Assembly (NCBI GenBank): GCA_009843505.1 | Contig: VYDI01000022.1 | Span: forward strand, 19,279-83,278 | DNA length: 64,000 bases | From: Holophagales bacterium | GTDB taxonomy: Bacteria > Acidobacteriota > Thermoanaerobaculia > Multivoradales > Multivoraceae | Reading direction: 5' to 3' | In this document: piece by piece, positions 1 to 9,130 of the stretch | Layout: every line of letters begins with the position of its first letter | How positions within the stretch are numbered: position 1 is the stretch's first letter | Notes under the pieces: model-generated | Seen by the model: only the letters and a program-made list of their open reading frames with translations | What the model was told of the DNA's origin: nothing | Database searches by the model: none | Position numbers and translations under genes: made by a program

Positions 1-1422
1 GTGCTGGGCGGCCATCGCCGCGCAGATCCCGGCGGCGACCACCTCGTCGGCCGACGGCAGCCGCACGGGTTCCGGGGCCACACGCTCGATGAAATCGGTC
101 GTCGTGTCGCCGGCCAGGAACTCGGGCGACCGCAGTGTCGCGACGAGGAAGTCACGGTTGGTCCGGATGCCCTGCATGCGCGTCGTCTCGAGCACCCTGG
201 CGAGCCGGAGCGCCGCTTCGCGCCGGTTCGGCGCGCCGACGATCACCTTGGCCAGCATCGGATCGAACTCGATGCCGACATCGCTGCCGCTCTCGACTCC
301 CGAGTCGAAGCGCGCGTTCGATCCGGAGGCCGGCTGCCAGCGCTCGACCCGTCCCGTCTGGGGCAGGAAGTCGTTCGCCGGATCCTCGGCATAGAGCCGC
401 GCTTCGATCGCGTGGCCGCCGATCGCCAGGTCCTCCTGGCCGAAACCGAGAGGCTCCCCCTGAGCGACCCGCAACTGTTCGCGGACCAGGTCGAGGCCGG
501 TGATCTCCTCAGTGACCGGATGCTCGACCTGCAGGCGGGTGTTCACCTCCAGGAAGCGGAAGTCCGTTGGAACGGAGCCGTCCGCCGGCTGCTCGACCAG
601 GAACTCCACCGTGCCTGCCGAGCTGTAGCCGATCGCCTGTCCGGCGGCCACCGCCGCGGCGCCCATGCGGGCGCGCAGGTCCTCGCTCACGACCGGCGAC
701 GGCGCCTCCTCGATGATCTTCTGATGACGGCGCTGGATCGAACATTCCCGTTCGAAGCAGTGGACGAGGTTGCCGTGCAGGTCGCCCAGGATCTGGATCT
801 CGACGTGCCGCGACGAGGCGAGCCAGCGCTCGAGAAACACGGTGCCGTCGCCGAACGCGGCCGCCGCCTCGCGACGCGCGCCCTCGACGGCGTCGGCCAA
901 CTCGTCCTCCGACTCGACCACTCGCATGCCGCGGCCGCCGCCGCCCGCAGCCGCCTTGACCAGGACCGGGAAGCCCACTTCCGCCGCCGCCGCGGCCAGG
1001 TCGACGCCGCCGCCAAGTTCGACCGCCTGAAGCGTGGGCACGCCGGCCTCTCGCATGAGATCCTTGGCCGAGAGCTTGTCGCCCATCGCGGCGATCGCCT
1101 CGGGTGACGGGCCGACCCAGATCAGCCCGGCCTCGGTCACGGCTCGGGCGAAGTCTGCGTTCTCGGACAGGAAGCCGTAGCCGGGATGCACCGCGTCGGC
1201 GCCGGTGCGCGCCGCCGCGGCCAGCACCTTGCCGATGTCCAGGTAGGTCTCCGCCGGCGACCGCCCGTCGAGTGCGATCGCTTCATCGGCCTCGGCCACG
1301 AAGGGCGCATCGGCGTCTCCGTCGGCATGGACCGCGACCGTCGCGATCCCCATATCGCGCGCCGAACGGAAGATCCGCCGCGCGATCTCAGCCCTGTTGG
1401 CGACCAGGAGCCGCGTGATCAT
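1..1422 (-). CDS. Biotin carboxylase subunit of an acyl-CoA carboxylase (partial, runs off the window)
   Basis: ATP-dependent carboxylation of biotin, the first half-reaction of a biotin-dependent acyl-CoA carboxylase. The 474 visible residues begin MITRLLVANRAEIARR, the usual N-terminus of the family. An ATP-grasp glycine loop (AAAGGGGRGMR) lies at about residues 157-167, ERECSIQRRHQKIIEE at about 224-239 and EVNTRLQVEHPVTE at about 292-305. The C-terminus, including any biotinyl domain with its lysine, lies beyond base 1; alpha subunits of methylcrotonyl- or geranyl-CoA carboxylase are about 650-670 residues. The start is an ATG 21 bases after the carboxyltransferase stop, so the two are cotranscribed. 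The partner suggests methylcrotonyl-CoA or geranyl-CoA carboxylase rather than acetyl-CoA carboxylase, but substrate is inferred only. Confidence 0.95.
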   Translation of the reverse strand, partial: MITRLLVANRAEIARRIFRSARDMGIATVAVHADGDADAPFVAEADEAIALDGRSPAETYLDIGKVLAAAARTGADAVHPGYGFLSENADFARAVTEAGLIWVGPSPEAIAAMGDKLSAKDLMREAGVPTLQAVELGGGVDLAAAAAEVGFPVLVKAAAGGGGRGMRVVESEDELADAVEGARREAAAAFGDGTVFLERWLASSRHVEIQILGDLHGNLVHCFERECSIQRRHQKIIEEAPSPVVSEDLRARMGAAAVAAGQAIGYSSAGTVEFLVEQPADGSVPTDFRFLEVNTRLQVEHPVTEEITGLDLVREQLRVAQGEPLGFGQEDLAIGGHAIEARLYAEDPANDFLPQTGRVERWQPASGSNARFDSGVESGSDVGIEFDPMLAKVIVGAPNRREAALRLARVLETTRMQGIRTNRDFLVATLRSPEFLAGDTTTDFIERVAPEPVRLPSADEVVAAGICAAMAAQH

Positions 1423-1443
1423 GCCGCCCTCACCGCGCCGCCC

Positions 1444-3075
1444 TCACATCCTGAAGACTGCATAGCCCTTCGCCCCCTCGACTGCCCGGCTGTGGCAGGC
1501 CGACAGGGACAGACCGAGCACGGTGCGGGTGTCGCGCGGGTCGATCATCCCGTCGTCGGAAACCCGAGAGGTCGCGTAGAGACCCAGCGAGCGCTTCTCG
1601 GCCCAGTGGATGACGCCCGCCGCGCGCTTCCGGTCGGCCTCTTCGTCGAACTCGATGCCGCGCCGCTGTGCTGCCCTCCGGGTCACGATCGTCATCACGC
1701 CCGCCATCTGCTCCGGGCCCATGACCGCGATCTTCGCGGTCGGCCAGATGTAGGTGAAGCGAGTGCCGTAGGCGCGACCGCTCATGCCGTAGTTGCCGGC
1801 GCCGTACGACGCACCGACGATGACCGAGAGGTGCGGCACGGTCGAGTTCGCCACCGCGTTGATCATCTTCGATCCGTTCTTCGTGATCCCGCCCTGCTCG
1901 TAGTCGGTGCCGACGATGTAGCCAGTGATGTTGTGCAGAAACAGGAGCGGCACGTCGATCTGGTTGCAGAGCTGGATGAACTGGGTCGCCTTCTCCGCCG
2001 ACTCGGAGAACAGCGCGCCGTTGTTGCCCAGGATGCCGACCGGATAGCCGTGAATCGAGGACCAGCCGCAGACGATCGTCGGTCCGTAGAGCGGCTTGAA
2101 CTCCTCGAATCGCGATCCGTCGACGATCCGCCCGATCACTTCGCGGATGTCGAGCGGCGAACGCAGATCTCGCGAGACGAGGCCGAGCAGTTCCTCCGGG
2201 TCGAGCACCGGGTCATCGGGCGGCAGGCTCGGGCCCGGTCCTTCCTTGCGCCAGTTGAGGTGGGCGATCACGTCGCGGCAGAGGCGAATACCGTCCATCT
2301 CGTCCTGCGCCAGGTAGTCGCCAAGACCCGAAACGCGGCAGTGCATGTCCGCGCCGCCGATGCTCTCTGGCTCGGCGTCCTCACCGGTCGCCATCTTGAC
2401 CAGGGGCGGACCGCCGAGCGAGACCATCGCCTGGTTCTTGACGAAGATGTTGTAGTCGCTCATCCCCGGCTGGTAGGCACCGCCGGCCGTCGAGGCGCCG
2501 AAGACGATCGACACGGTCGGAATGCGCATCTTGGAGAGCTCGGAGATCTCGTAGAACAGGCGTCCGGACTCGGCGAAGTGCCCGAGCGTCCGTTTCGTCT
2601 GCGCGTCCGGATCGTCGCCGGTGTTGCCGCGCAGGTCGGCGCCCGCGGACTCCACGAACTGGACGTAGGGCAGCCGGTTGATCCGCGCGATCTCCAGGCC
2701 ACGCATCAGCTTCTTCGAGTTGAACTCGTTGAAGGCGCCGGCCCGAACCGACGGGTCGTGGCCGAGGATCACGCACTCCGTGCCCGAGATCACGCCGACG
2801 CCGAGCACGAACCCGGAACCGACCGTGTAGTAGGAGTTCCAGGCCGCGAGCGGCGAGATCTCGAGGAACGGGCTGTCCCGATCGAGGGCGTTCGCCACGC
2901 GCTCGCGAACCGGCAGCCTGCCGCGGCTCCGCAGGCGATTCATCGCCTCGGGCCCGCCACCGCCGGCCACCTGATCGAGCAGGCCGTTCACCTGCTCGAT
3001 CTGTTCCAGGATGTCGGCGCGGTTCTTCCTGAACTGCTCCGACCGGACGTCGACGTTGGATCTGAGAGCCTGCAT
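1444..3075 (-). CDS. Acyl-CoA carboxylase carboxyltransferase (beta) subunit, methylcrotonyl/geranyl-CoA carboxylase-like
   Basis: Transfers carboxyl from carboxybiotin to an acyl-CoA. The 543 residues are the normal length for MccB/AtuC-type subunits. Two crotonase-fold halves are visible: an N-terminal half with GGAYQPGMSDYNIFVK and a C-terminal half with HNITGYIVGTDYEQGG followed by GASYGAGNYGMSGRAYG and a VMGPEQMAGVM segment. These motifs match the methylcrotonyl/geranyl-CoA branch better than propionyl-CoA carboxylase. It sits between the acyl-CoA synthetase upstream (107-base gap) and biotin carboxylase downstream (21-base gap), giving an operon for activating and carboxylating a branched acid, as in leucine or acyclic-terpene breakdown. 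The pathway is inferred; no isovaleryl-CoA dehydrogenase or hydratase is visible. Confidence 0.93.
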   Translation of the reverse strand: MQALRSNVDVRSEQFRKNRADILEQIEQVNGLLDQVAGGGGPEAMNRLRSRGRLPVRERVANALDRDSPFLEISPLAAWNSYYTVGSGFVLGVGVISGTECVILGHDPSVRAGAFNEFNSKKLMRGLEIARINRLPYVQFVESAGADLRGNTGDDPDAQTKRTLGHFAESGRLFYEISELSKMRIPTVSIVFGASTAGGAYQPGMSDYNIFVKNQAMVSLGGPPLVKMATGEDAEPESIGGADMHCRVSGLGDYLAQDEMDGIRLCRDVIAHLNWRKEGPGPSLPPDDPVLDPEELLGLVSRDLRSPLDIREVIGRIVDGSRFEEFKPLYGPTIVCGWSSIHGYPVGILGNNGALFSESAEKATQFIQLCNQIDVPLLFLHNITGYIVGTDYEQGGITKNGSKMINAVANSTVPHLSVIVGASYGAGNYGMSGRAYGTRFTYIWPTAKIAVMGPEQMAGVMTIVTRRAAQRRGIEFDEEADRKRAAGVIHWAEKRSLGLYATSRVSDDGMIDPRDTRTVLGLSLSACHSRAVEGAKGYAVFRM

Positions 3076-3182
3076 GCGCCAACCGCTTCGCTAGTCGCGG
3101 AGCGGCGAAGAGAAGTCTGCGTGAAGAGCGGCGATCATGTCAGATCGGATCCGCTTCGTGTAGCCGCCGCACCAACGCCGAC

Positions 3183-4784
3183 TCAGGCCGCGCTGTGGGC
3201 CCCCTTCTTCCACTCTTCCACCAGCACGAACTTCTGGATCTTGCCGGAGGGCGTGAGCGGGAATTCGTCGACCCGGTACCAGGCCTTGGGAGTCTTCTGC
3301 GGAGACAGGTTCTCGCGACAGTACGTGTGGAGTTCCGCGTCCGAGACCGGGTTCGACGGGTCCGCGTCGCGGACGAAGGCGCCCACGATCTCCCCCCAGC
3401 GCTCGTCCGGCAGACCGACGACCGCTACGTCCGCGACCTGCGGGTGCTCGAACAGCAGCTCCTCGATCTCCCGCGGATAGATGTTCTCGCCGCCGCGGAT
3501 GATCATGTCCCTCAGCCGGCCGGTGATCGTCGTGTAGCCGCGGTCGTCCATCGTCACCAGGTCGCCGGTGTGGAGCCAGCCGTCCTCGTCGATCGTCTCG
3601 GCCGTCTTGTCCGGCATCTCGAAGTACCCGAGCATGACCAGGTAGCCGCGGCAGCAGAGCTCGCCCTGTTCGCCGATCGGCAGAATGTCGCCGGTCGACG
3701 GGTCGATCACCTTCATCTCGGTCTGCGGCAGCACCGGACCGAGCGTGTTCGCCTTGTCCTCCTCGCTGTCGTCCGGCTTCATCAGCGTGACGCCCGGCGA
3801 CGCCTCGGTCTGCCCGTAAATGATCGAGAACTGCACCCCGAGCGTCTTCTCGATCCGCCGCACCAGGTCGGCCGGCACCGTCGCGCCGCCGGAGCAGACC
3901 GTGTGGACGGACGACAGGTCGCGGCTGCCGAAGTCGGGATGCTCCATCACGGCGATCAGCATCGTCGGCACGCCAAGCAGGTGCGTGGCCCTCAGCTCTT
4001 CGACCAGCGCCAGCATGAGCCCGGGTTCGAACATGACCAGGTTGACCAGGGTCGCCTGCTGCTGGCAGGGACCGAGGACACCCAGCACGCAGCCGCCCGT
4101 GTGGAACAGGGGCATCGGGTTGACGTAGGCGTCGCCAGGCCTGACACCCAGACGCTCGGCGACGAAACGGGCGTTGTTCGTGATCCCGCGGTGGTGGAGG
4201 TAGGCGCCCTTGGGGAAGCCGGTGGTCCCTGACGTGTACTGGATCTGGACCGGATCGTCCGGACTCACCTCGGGAAGCTCGACGTCGGCCGGCGCCGAGG
4301 CGACGAAGCCCTCGAACTCGTCGAACGGGATGATCTCCCGAAGGTCCGGCAGCCCGTCCGCCACCCGCTTCAGCGATTCCTCCATCGGATTGCCGCGGAA
4401 CGTGCGCAGGTAGAAGATGCCGGACGATCGGGACTGGCGCAGCACGTACTCGAGTTCCTTCGGCTGGTAGGCCGGGTTGACCGTCACCAGGACCACGCCG
4501 GCGAGTCCCGCGCCGTACTCGAGCAGCACCCATTCCGGGATGTTGGGCGCCCAGACGGCGACCCGCTCGCCCTTCTCGAAGCGGGCCGCGAGTGCCCGCG
4601 CGACGCGCTCCGCGTCCGCCAGGAGTTCGGCGTAGGTCCAGGATCGGCGCTCGCCTGGCACGCCCTCGATCAGCGCTACCGTGTCCGGGGCCTTGGCGGC
4701 GGCGTCACGGAGGATGCCGCCGACCGTTGTCTCGAGAACAGGTGAACTGGTGTCGACGGGAACGTGGCTCTCGGTCAGCGGCAT
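3183..4784 (-). CDS. AMP-forming acyl-CoA synthetase
   Basis: Activates a carboxylic acid to its CoA thioester through an acyl-adenylate. The 533 residues carry the AMP-binding P-loop YTSGTTGFPKG at about 183-193, GYTTITGRLRDMIIRGGENIYP in the hinge region and a C-terminal SGKIQK with the catalytic lysine, so all ANL core motifs are intact. The ATG is preceded by a good ribosome-binding site (GAGAGGAGA, about 5 bases upstream), unlike several other first genes in this window. It is the first gene of the carboxylase operon and is divergent from the metallo-beta-lactamase gene. Medium- or branched-chain acids are plausible substrates given the partner genes; the sequence does not decide this. 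Confidence 0.93.
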   Translation of the reverse strand: MPLTESHVPVDTSSPVLETTVGGILRDAAAKAPDTVALIEGVPGERRSWTYAELLADAERVARALAARFEKGERVAVWAPNIPEWVLLEYGAGLAGVVLVTVNPAYQPKELEYVLRQSRSSGIFYLRTFRGNPMEESLKRVADGLPDLREIIPFDEFEGFVASAPADVELPEVSPDDPVQIQYTSGTTGFPKGAYLHHRGITNNARFVAERLGVRPGDAYVNPMPLFHTGGCVLGVLGPCQQQATLVNLVMFEPGLMLALVEELRATHLLGVPTMLIAVMEHPDFGSRDLSSVHTVCSGGATVPADLVRRIEKTLGVQFSIIYGQTEASPGVTLMKPDDSEEDKANTLGPVLPQTEMKVIDPSTGDILPIGEQGELCCRGYLVMLGYFEMPDKTAETIDEDGWLHTGDLVTMDDRGYTTITGRLRDMIIRGGENIYPREIEELLFEHPQVADVAVVGLPDERWGEIVGAFVRDADPSNPVSDAELHTYCRENLSPQKTPKAWYRVDEFPLTPSGKIQKFVLVEEWKKGAHSAA

Positions 4785-4829
4785 CGGCGTCTCCTCTCGG
4801 CGCGTGAATCGTGAATCGTAGCCGCTTGC

Positions 4830-4835
4830 TACCCT
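4830..4835 (+). promoter_or_regulatory. Candidate -10 element, leaderless start of the MBL gene
   Basis: TACCCT lies 8 bases before the ATG at 4844, a distance that would place the transcription start at or next to the start codon. No clear -35 is visible. It is one of a recurrent set in this window. Confidence 0.4.
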
Positions 4836-4843
4836 TCGCGCCC

Positions 4844-5833
4844 ATGACGGAACCAGTCGCCGAGAAGATCCTCGACTCGCTCTACCGGGTCGTCGTGCCG
4901 CTGCCGCGAAACCCGCTCAAGGAAGTGAACTGCTACGTCCTCGCCGAGGACGATCGCTTCCTCGTCATCGACACCGGAATGAACCGCCCCGAGTGCCGCG
5001 AGGTTCTCACCGCCGGGCTCGACGAGATCGGCGTAGACCTCGAGAAGACCGACTTCCTGGCGACCCACCTCCACGCCGACCACCACGGCCTGATCCCGGA
5101 ACTTCTGCGACCAGGGCGGACTGCTTCAATGGGCGCCATCGACGCCGCGGCGATGGGCCGGGCCCACGGCGGCTGGTCCGAGAACAGCCCGATGGGCGTC
5201 TACCTCAGGCGCAGTGGCTTCCCGCCCGACGAACTGGCCGAGTCCTTCCGTCGCCACCCGGGCGCGCGCTTCAGCGGGCAGATGATCGAGTACGCACCGC
5301 TGGACGAGGGCGACGTGATCGAGATCGCCGGCTACCGTCTCGAGGTCATCGACACGCCCGGCCATACGTTCGGTCACATCTCCCTGTACGACCGCGTGAA
5401 GCGCCTCTTCATCGCCGGTGACCACATCCTGGGCGACATCACGCCCAACATTCAGGCCTGGGCCGACGACCACGATCCGTTGGGCCTCTACCTCGACAGC
5501 GTCGCCAAGGTCGAGGGGCTCGACGTCGACCTCTGCCTGCCCGGTCACCGCAGCCTGATCCACGACTTTAGGGGCCGCTGCCGGGAACTCCGCGAGCACC
5601 ACGAGGTCCGCGGTCGGGAGGTGGTCGACATTCTCCGGACGAACGGAAGCCGCAACGCCTACGACACGGCAGCGCTCATGACTTGGGACATCCGCGCCAA
5701 GTCCTGGGACGACTTCCCGATCATGCAGCGATGGTTCGCCACCGGCGAGGCGATCGCGCACCTGCGCTGGCTGGAGGACTTGGGCGAGTTGCAGCGGGAA
5801 GACGCGGGCGAGCGGATTCTGTACAGCGCCTGA
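4844..5833 (+). CDS. Metallo-beta-lactamase-fold hydrolase
   Basis: A probable zinc hydrolase of the MBL superfamily, 329 residues. THLHADHHG at about residues 74-82 is the HxHxDH metal motif; a DTPGHTFGHIS segment supplies the next histidine, GDHIL the bridging aspartate and PGHRSL the last histidine. The C-terminal extension (about 100 residues, helical, with a winged-helix look) resembles LACTB2-like and related thioesterase or RNase-type MBL proteins. An ATG 33 bases upstream would add eleven residues with no similarity to the family; the internal ATG at 4844 follows a -10-like hexamer and is preferred. It is divergent from the acyl-CoA synthetase, so a thioesterase role is conceivable but unproven. 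Confidence 0.9.
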   Translation: MTEPVAEKILDSLYRVVVPLPRNPLKEVNCYVLAEDDRFLVIDTGMNRPECREVLTAGLDEIGVDLEKTDFLATHLHADHHGLIPELLRPGRTASMGAIDAAAMGRAHGGWSENSPMGVYLRRSGFPPDELAESFRRHPGARFSGQMIEYAPLDEGDVIEIAGYRLEVIDTPGHTFGHISLYDRVKRLFIAGDHILGDITPNIQAWADDHDPLGLYLDSVAKVEGLDVDLCLPGHRSLIHDFRGRCRELREHHEVRGREVVDILRTNGSRNAYDTAALMTWDIRAKSWDDFPIMQRWFATGEAIAHLRWLEDLGELQREDAGERILYSA

Positions 5834-5854
5834 AGGCACCATCGAGTCCAGCGC

Positions 5855-6115
5855 TCACTCGAGCGGAGCGATCTTCCCCAGGTCTTCCGAGCGCTGCCCG
5901 CGCTTCCAGGCCTGCCGCAACTCGGCACGGTGCAACTCGGCCCACTCCATCACGAGGCCGAGGGCACGCGGCGGGAGGCGGCCCTTCAACATGGTCATCT
6001 TCTCGATGCCGATCAGCGCAACCGCGCCGCCGTATCGGACGTGAAAGTGGGCCGGAGGCGTGTCTCCACACTCCATCTCGACGACGATCCCGTAGAAGCG
6101 ACTGACTTCATGCAT
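5855..6115 (-). CDS. DUF4160 domain protein
   Basis: A small protein of 86 residues. The N-terminus MHEVSRFYGIVVEM followed by PPAHFHVRYGG is the characteristic DUF4160 pattern (ISRFxGIxIxM...PPHFHxxY). DUF4160 genes often sit next to DUF2442 genes and are sometimes described as toxin-antitoxin associated. No DUF2442 partner is visible here; the downstream neighbour is the convergent MBL gene 21 bases away. It follows the acetyltransferase gene by 24 bases on the same strand, so it may simply be the last gene of that transcript. Function unknown. Confidence 0.8.
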   Translation of the reverse strand: MHEVSRFYGIVVEMECGDTPPAHFHVRYGGAVALIGIEKMTMLKGRLPPRALGLVMEWAELHRAELRQAWKRGQRSEDLGKIAPLE

Positions 6116-6139
6116 CAGGACGGCGGCTCCTCACTGTTC

Positions 6140-6700
6140 TCAAGGGCGATTCCCAAGCGTACCAATGCTCTCCGCGCCACCGGCGGCTTCAAGCGCCAGG
6201 CCCGCGGTGGTCGTGACCTTCGTGCCGGCCGGTACGTCCTCCGTCACGACGCAGTTCACGCCGATGAAGACGTCGTCGCCGATATCGATGCTTCCGATCA
6301 GCCGGCTGCCGGCGCCGACGAAAACGTTGTCGCCGAGGGTCGGCATCTGGTCCAGCCGCCTGCCGGTCGGAGCGCCGATCGTGACCTGGTGGAGGAGCGT
6401 TCCGTTACCCCCGATGCGCACGCCGTTGCCGATCACCAGTCCGACGCCGTGGCTGATGAACAGACCCGGTCCGATGCGCGCCCCCGGTGCGATGTCCACG
6501 CTGGTGAGAAACAGCGACAGCCGCGCGACGAACGGCCCCAGGATGGGGATGCGACGGCTCTTGAACCAGTGGGCGATCCGGTAGAGCACGACTGCCTGGT
6601 AACCGTTCTCGAAGAGCAGCGACTCGAGCACGTAGAAGGGGAACGGCTTCGTCTTGATCGCGCGCAGGCGGCGCGTGTCCTCGCGCAGGTTCTTCAGCAT
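6140..6700 (-). CDS. Serine acetyltransferase-like hexapeptide-repeat enzyme
   Basis: A 186-residue left-handed beta-helix acetyltransferase resembling CysE. The N-terminal helical part (to about residue 65) is followed by hexapeptide repeats: IAPGARIGPGLFISHG, VIGNGVRIGGNGTLLHQVTIG, PTLGDNVFVGAGSRLIG, IGDDVFIGVNCVVTEDVPAG. The SHG and HQVTIG histidines correspond to the serine/CoA site in CysE. Its ATG lies inside the end of the upstream glycosyltransferase gene (7-base overlap), so it is translationally coupled. In that setting it more probably acetylates a sugar or a surface-glycan precursor than free serine; both readings fit the sequence. A longer open frame upstream of this ATG overlaps the glycosyltransferase and is not coding. 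Confidence 0.85.
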   Translation of the reverse strand: MLKNLREDTRRLRAIKTKPFPFYVLESLLFENGYQAVVLYRIAHWFKSRRIPILGPFVARLSLFLTSVDIAPGARIGPGLFISHGVGLVIGNGVRIGGNGTLLHQVTIGAPTGRRLDQMPTLGDNVFVGAGSRLIGSIDIGDDVFIGVNCVVTEDVPAGTKVTTTAGLALEAAGGAESIGTLGNRP

Positions 6701-7629
6701 GCCCGAGCACCCTCGTCGATCCCCGGCGGCGGTTCCATCGGCGCCCGGAGGCCCTCGATCACGCCGCGGAACTTGGCGATCACGGCGCCCTGGTTGCCGC
6801 GGACGAGTTCGCGAAAGAAGGCCAGGAAGAGGCCTGCCGAGAGAAACAGGAGAAACGAGCACCACTGCGCCGGCCCGCCGTAGCGGCGCACGAACAGCGC
6901 GGCGCTGCGGCCATTGAAGAACGTACGCGAGGCCCGGTAGCCGCCGACGGTCCGCGCCACCATGTGGTAGAGCACGGCCCGGTGCGCGTAGTAGCAGCGG
7001 TAGCCGCGCGCCTTCATCCGCATGCACCAGTCCGCGTCGTCGAGCGCCAGATGGAACAGCGGATCCCAGAGGCCGATCTCCTCGACGACCGAGCGGCGCA
7101 CCAGCATCGCGCAGCCGTTGACGTAGGGCACTTCCTCGTCGCGGTCGAACTGGCCGCGATCGACCTGGCCTTCGCCGCGCTCCCGGGTCATCGACTCGCG
7201 GAAGCGGATGCGGCCCCCGGCGGACCAGAGACGGTCGCGCTCGCCGTGGTAGAGGATCTTCGGACCCACACAGCCGATAGCGGGATCCGCCTCGGCTACC
7301 GCGACGAGTTCGTCGAGGAAGTCCGGCTCGACCTCGATGTCGTTGTTGAGCAGCAACAGGTAGTCGACGCCGCGGTCCACCGCCAGCTCGATCCCCCTGT
7401 TCATGCCGTAGACGACACCCTGGTTCTCCTCGACGCGGATCTGGGTCGCACCCGGATGCGCGGCGGCGACCGCCTCGAACGAGCCGTCGCCGGAACCGTT
7501 GTCTATGTGGATCAACTCGCAGGCCGGGTAGGTCATCGCCTCGAGGCTCGCCAACGCCTGCAGGGTGATGTCGCGCCCGTTGTAGTTCAGGACGAGGGCG
7601 GCAACCGTCGGTACTCGCTCCCCAGCCAC
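6694..7629 (-). CDS. Family 2 glycosyltransferase (rhamnosyltransferase-like)
   Basis: Transfers a sugar from a nucleotide-sugar donor to a surface glycan or lipid acceptor. The 311-residue GT-A fold starts at VAALVLNYNGRDITLQALAS; IHIDNGSGDGS and the metal-binding LLLNNDIEVEP follow, and DDADWCMRMKARGY is the usual acceptor-side ED/DDxDW motif. A hydrophobic stretch near residue 260 (CSFLLFLSAGLFLAFF) suggests membrane association. The start is GTG, placed six bases after a TACGCT hexamer, so the message may be leaderless. It forms an operon with the hexapeptide acetyltransferase and the DUF4160 gene. Confidence 0.9.
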   Translation of the reverse strand: MAGERVPTVAALVLNYNGRDITLQALASLEAMTYPACELIHIDNGSGDGSFEAVAAAHPGATQIRVEENQGVVYGMNRGIELAVDRGVDYLLLLNNDIEVEPDFLDELVAVAEADPAIGCVGPKILYHGERDRLWSAGGRIRFRESMTRERGEGQVDRGQFDRDEEVPYVNGCAMLVRRSVVEEIGLWDPLFHLALDDADWCMRMKARGYRCYYAHRAVLYHMVARTVGGYRASRTFFNGRSAALFVRRYGGPAQWCSFLLFLSAGLFLAFFRELVRGNQGAVIAKFRGVIEGLRAPMEPPPGIDEGARAC

Positions 7630-7635
7630 GCGGGC

Positions 7636-7663
7636 AGCGTAACGCAGAGGCGCCGGGTAACAT
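7636..7663. promoter_or_regulatory. Divergent pair of -10 elements
   Basis: On the minus strand TACGCT (7636-7641) lies six bases before the GTG of the glycosyltransferase. On the plus strand TAACAT (7658-7663) lies seven bases before the ATG at 7671. The 41-base gap thus seems to hold two back-to-back promoters driving leaderless messages. Confidence 0.45.
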
Positions 7664-7670
7664 CCGCGCC

Positions 7671-9119
7671 ATGCGCCGCTGCCTCCTCGCCGCCGCGCTC
7701 ATCCTGCCCTGCGTGGCGCCACCCGCGCCTGCACAGTCGGCGGCCGAGCCGGCACCGACCGTGCTCTGGCCAGGCTTCCGCGGACCGGACGGCATTCCCG
7801 TTTCGGACAACGACCGGCTGCCGCTCCACTGGTCCACGACCGAGAACGTCGAATGGAGCGTCGACGTGCCGGGTTCCGGCTGGTCGTCGCCGATCGTCGT
7901 CGGCGACACCGTGTTCCTGACCACAGCGGCCAGGTCGATCGAGGCGACCAAGCGGCCGGAGTTCGGCACCGAGTACAGCAACGAGTTCATGCGCGAGCTG
8001 CGGGAGCAGGGGCTTCCCTGGGAAGAAATCCTCAAGCGCCACGACGAACGCTTCATCGAGTTCCCCGACGAGGTCGATCTCGACTACCAGTTGATCGCCT
8101 ACTCACTCGAGGACGGCACCGAACTCTGGCGGCGGACCTTCTTCGCCGGGCCGCCGCCGGGCGGCCGCCACTCGAAGAACACGTTCGCCTCCGAGACACC
8201 GGTCACCGACGCCGAGACGATCTTCGTCTACAGCACAGGTCTCGGCCTGTGGGCCTACTCGCTCGACGGCGAACTGCGCTGGGAGCGGCGGCTGGACCCG
8301 TTCCAGATCTACATGGACTTCGGGACCGGTGGTTCGCCCGCCCTCACGGACGACCTCGTCGTCATCCTGAACGACAACCAGGAGCACCCCTTCCTCGCCG
8401 CCTTCTCCAAGCAGGACGGCCGCGAGTTCTGGCGCGCTGCCCGGGGGCGGCTCGCGGCCCCGCACGCCCCCAACCACCGAACCTCCTGGAGCACACCCTT
8501 CGTCTGGCGTCACGACGAGCGCACCGAGATCGTCGCTCTCGGCCCCTACACCGCGATCAGCTACGACACGATGGGCCGGGAGCTGTGGCGGCTGACCCGC
8601 CACTCGCTGCTGCCGGTGCCGACGCCCTTCGCCTACGGGGGCCTCCTGTATGTGACGTCCGGCGTTCACGGGGACCAGAACCGCCCGATCACGGCGATCC
8701 GCCCCGGCGCCGCCGGCGATCTCACCCTGGCTGAGGACCAGACGAGCAACGAGTACGTGGTCTGGAACGACAACCGCGCCGGCACCTACATCCCGACGCC
8801 GATTCCCTACAAAGGCTCCCTGTGGGTGGTCTACGATCGCGGCATCTTCGCCCGCTACGACGCGGCCACCGGGGAACGGCTGTATCGGGCGCGGATCGAG
8901 GACTCGAACGGCCACTTCACGACCTCGCCCTGGGCCTACCGCGACCGCGTCTTCGCCACCGACGAGGCCGGCACGACGTTCGTGTTCGGAACCGGCGACG
9001 AGTTCGAGCAGCTCCACGCGAATCCGCTGGACGAGATGACTCTCGCGTCTCCGGCGCTGGCCGGCGACCGGCTGGTCATCCGGACGCGGTCGAAGCTGTA
9101 CAGCTTCCGCGAGCCGTAG
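7671..9119 (+). CDS. Exported PQQ-type beta-propeller protein
   Basis: A secreted or periplasmic beta-propeller of 482 residues. An N-terminal signal peptide (MRRCLLAAALILPCVAPPAPAQ) is followed by WPGFRGPDG, the usual opening of the PQQ-like/BamB-like family in which each blade has a W plus GxxW/LYRA pattern: LIAYSLEDGTELWRR, LWAYSLDGELRWERR, LAAFSKQDGREFWRA, ARYDAATGERLYRAR. No obvious PQQ or calcium ligands of the true quinoprotein dehydrogenases were seen, so it is more likely a scaffold or binding propeller than an alcohol dehydrogenase. It is a single-gene transcript facing the metallopeptidase gene, with a hairpin between them. Confidence 0.88.
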   Translation: MRRCLLAAALILPCVAPPAPAQSAAEPAPTVLWPGFRGPDGIPVSDNDRLPLHWSTTENVEWSVDVPGSGWSSPIVVGDTVFLTTAARSIEATKRPEFGTEYSNEFMRELREQGLPWEEILKRHDERFIEFPDEVDLDYQLIAYSLEDGTELWRRTFFAGPPPGGRHSKNTFASETPVTDAETIFVYSTGLGLWAYSLDGELRWERRLDPFQIYMDFGTGGSPALTDDLVVILNDNQEHPFLAAFSKQDGREFWRAARGRLAAPHAPNHRTSWSTPFVWRHDERTEIVALGPYTAISYDTMGRELWRLTRHSLLPVPTPFAYGGLLYVTSGVHGDQNRPITAIRPGAAGDLTLAEDQTSNEYVVWNDNRAGTYIPTPIPYKGSLWVVYDRGIFARYDAATGERLYRARIEDSNGHFTTSPWAYRDRVFATDEAGTTFVFGTGDEFEQLHANPLDEMTLASPALAGDRLVIRTRSKLYSFREP

Positions 9120-9130
9120 CGGGGCGAAGG

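Noticed and set aside
1186..3480. Long plus-strand open frame opposite the carboxylase operon
   Set aside because: Composition is typical of an antisense shadow (Arg/Val/His-rich, no motifs), and the opposite strand holds the carboxyltransferase with clear motifs.
7630..8056. Upstream extension of the minus-strand frame that ends as the hexapeptide acetyltransferase
   Set aside because: It overlaps the glycosyltransferase and the beta-propeller gene. The acetyltransferase starts at 6700, where it overlaps the glycosyltransferase stop.
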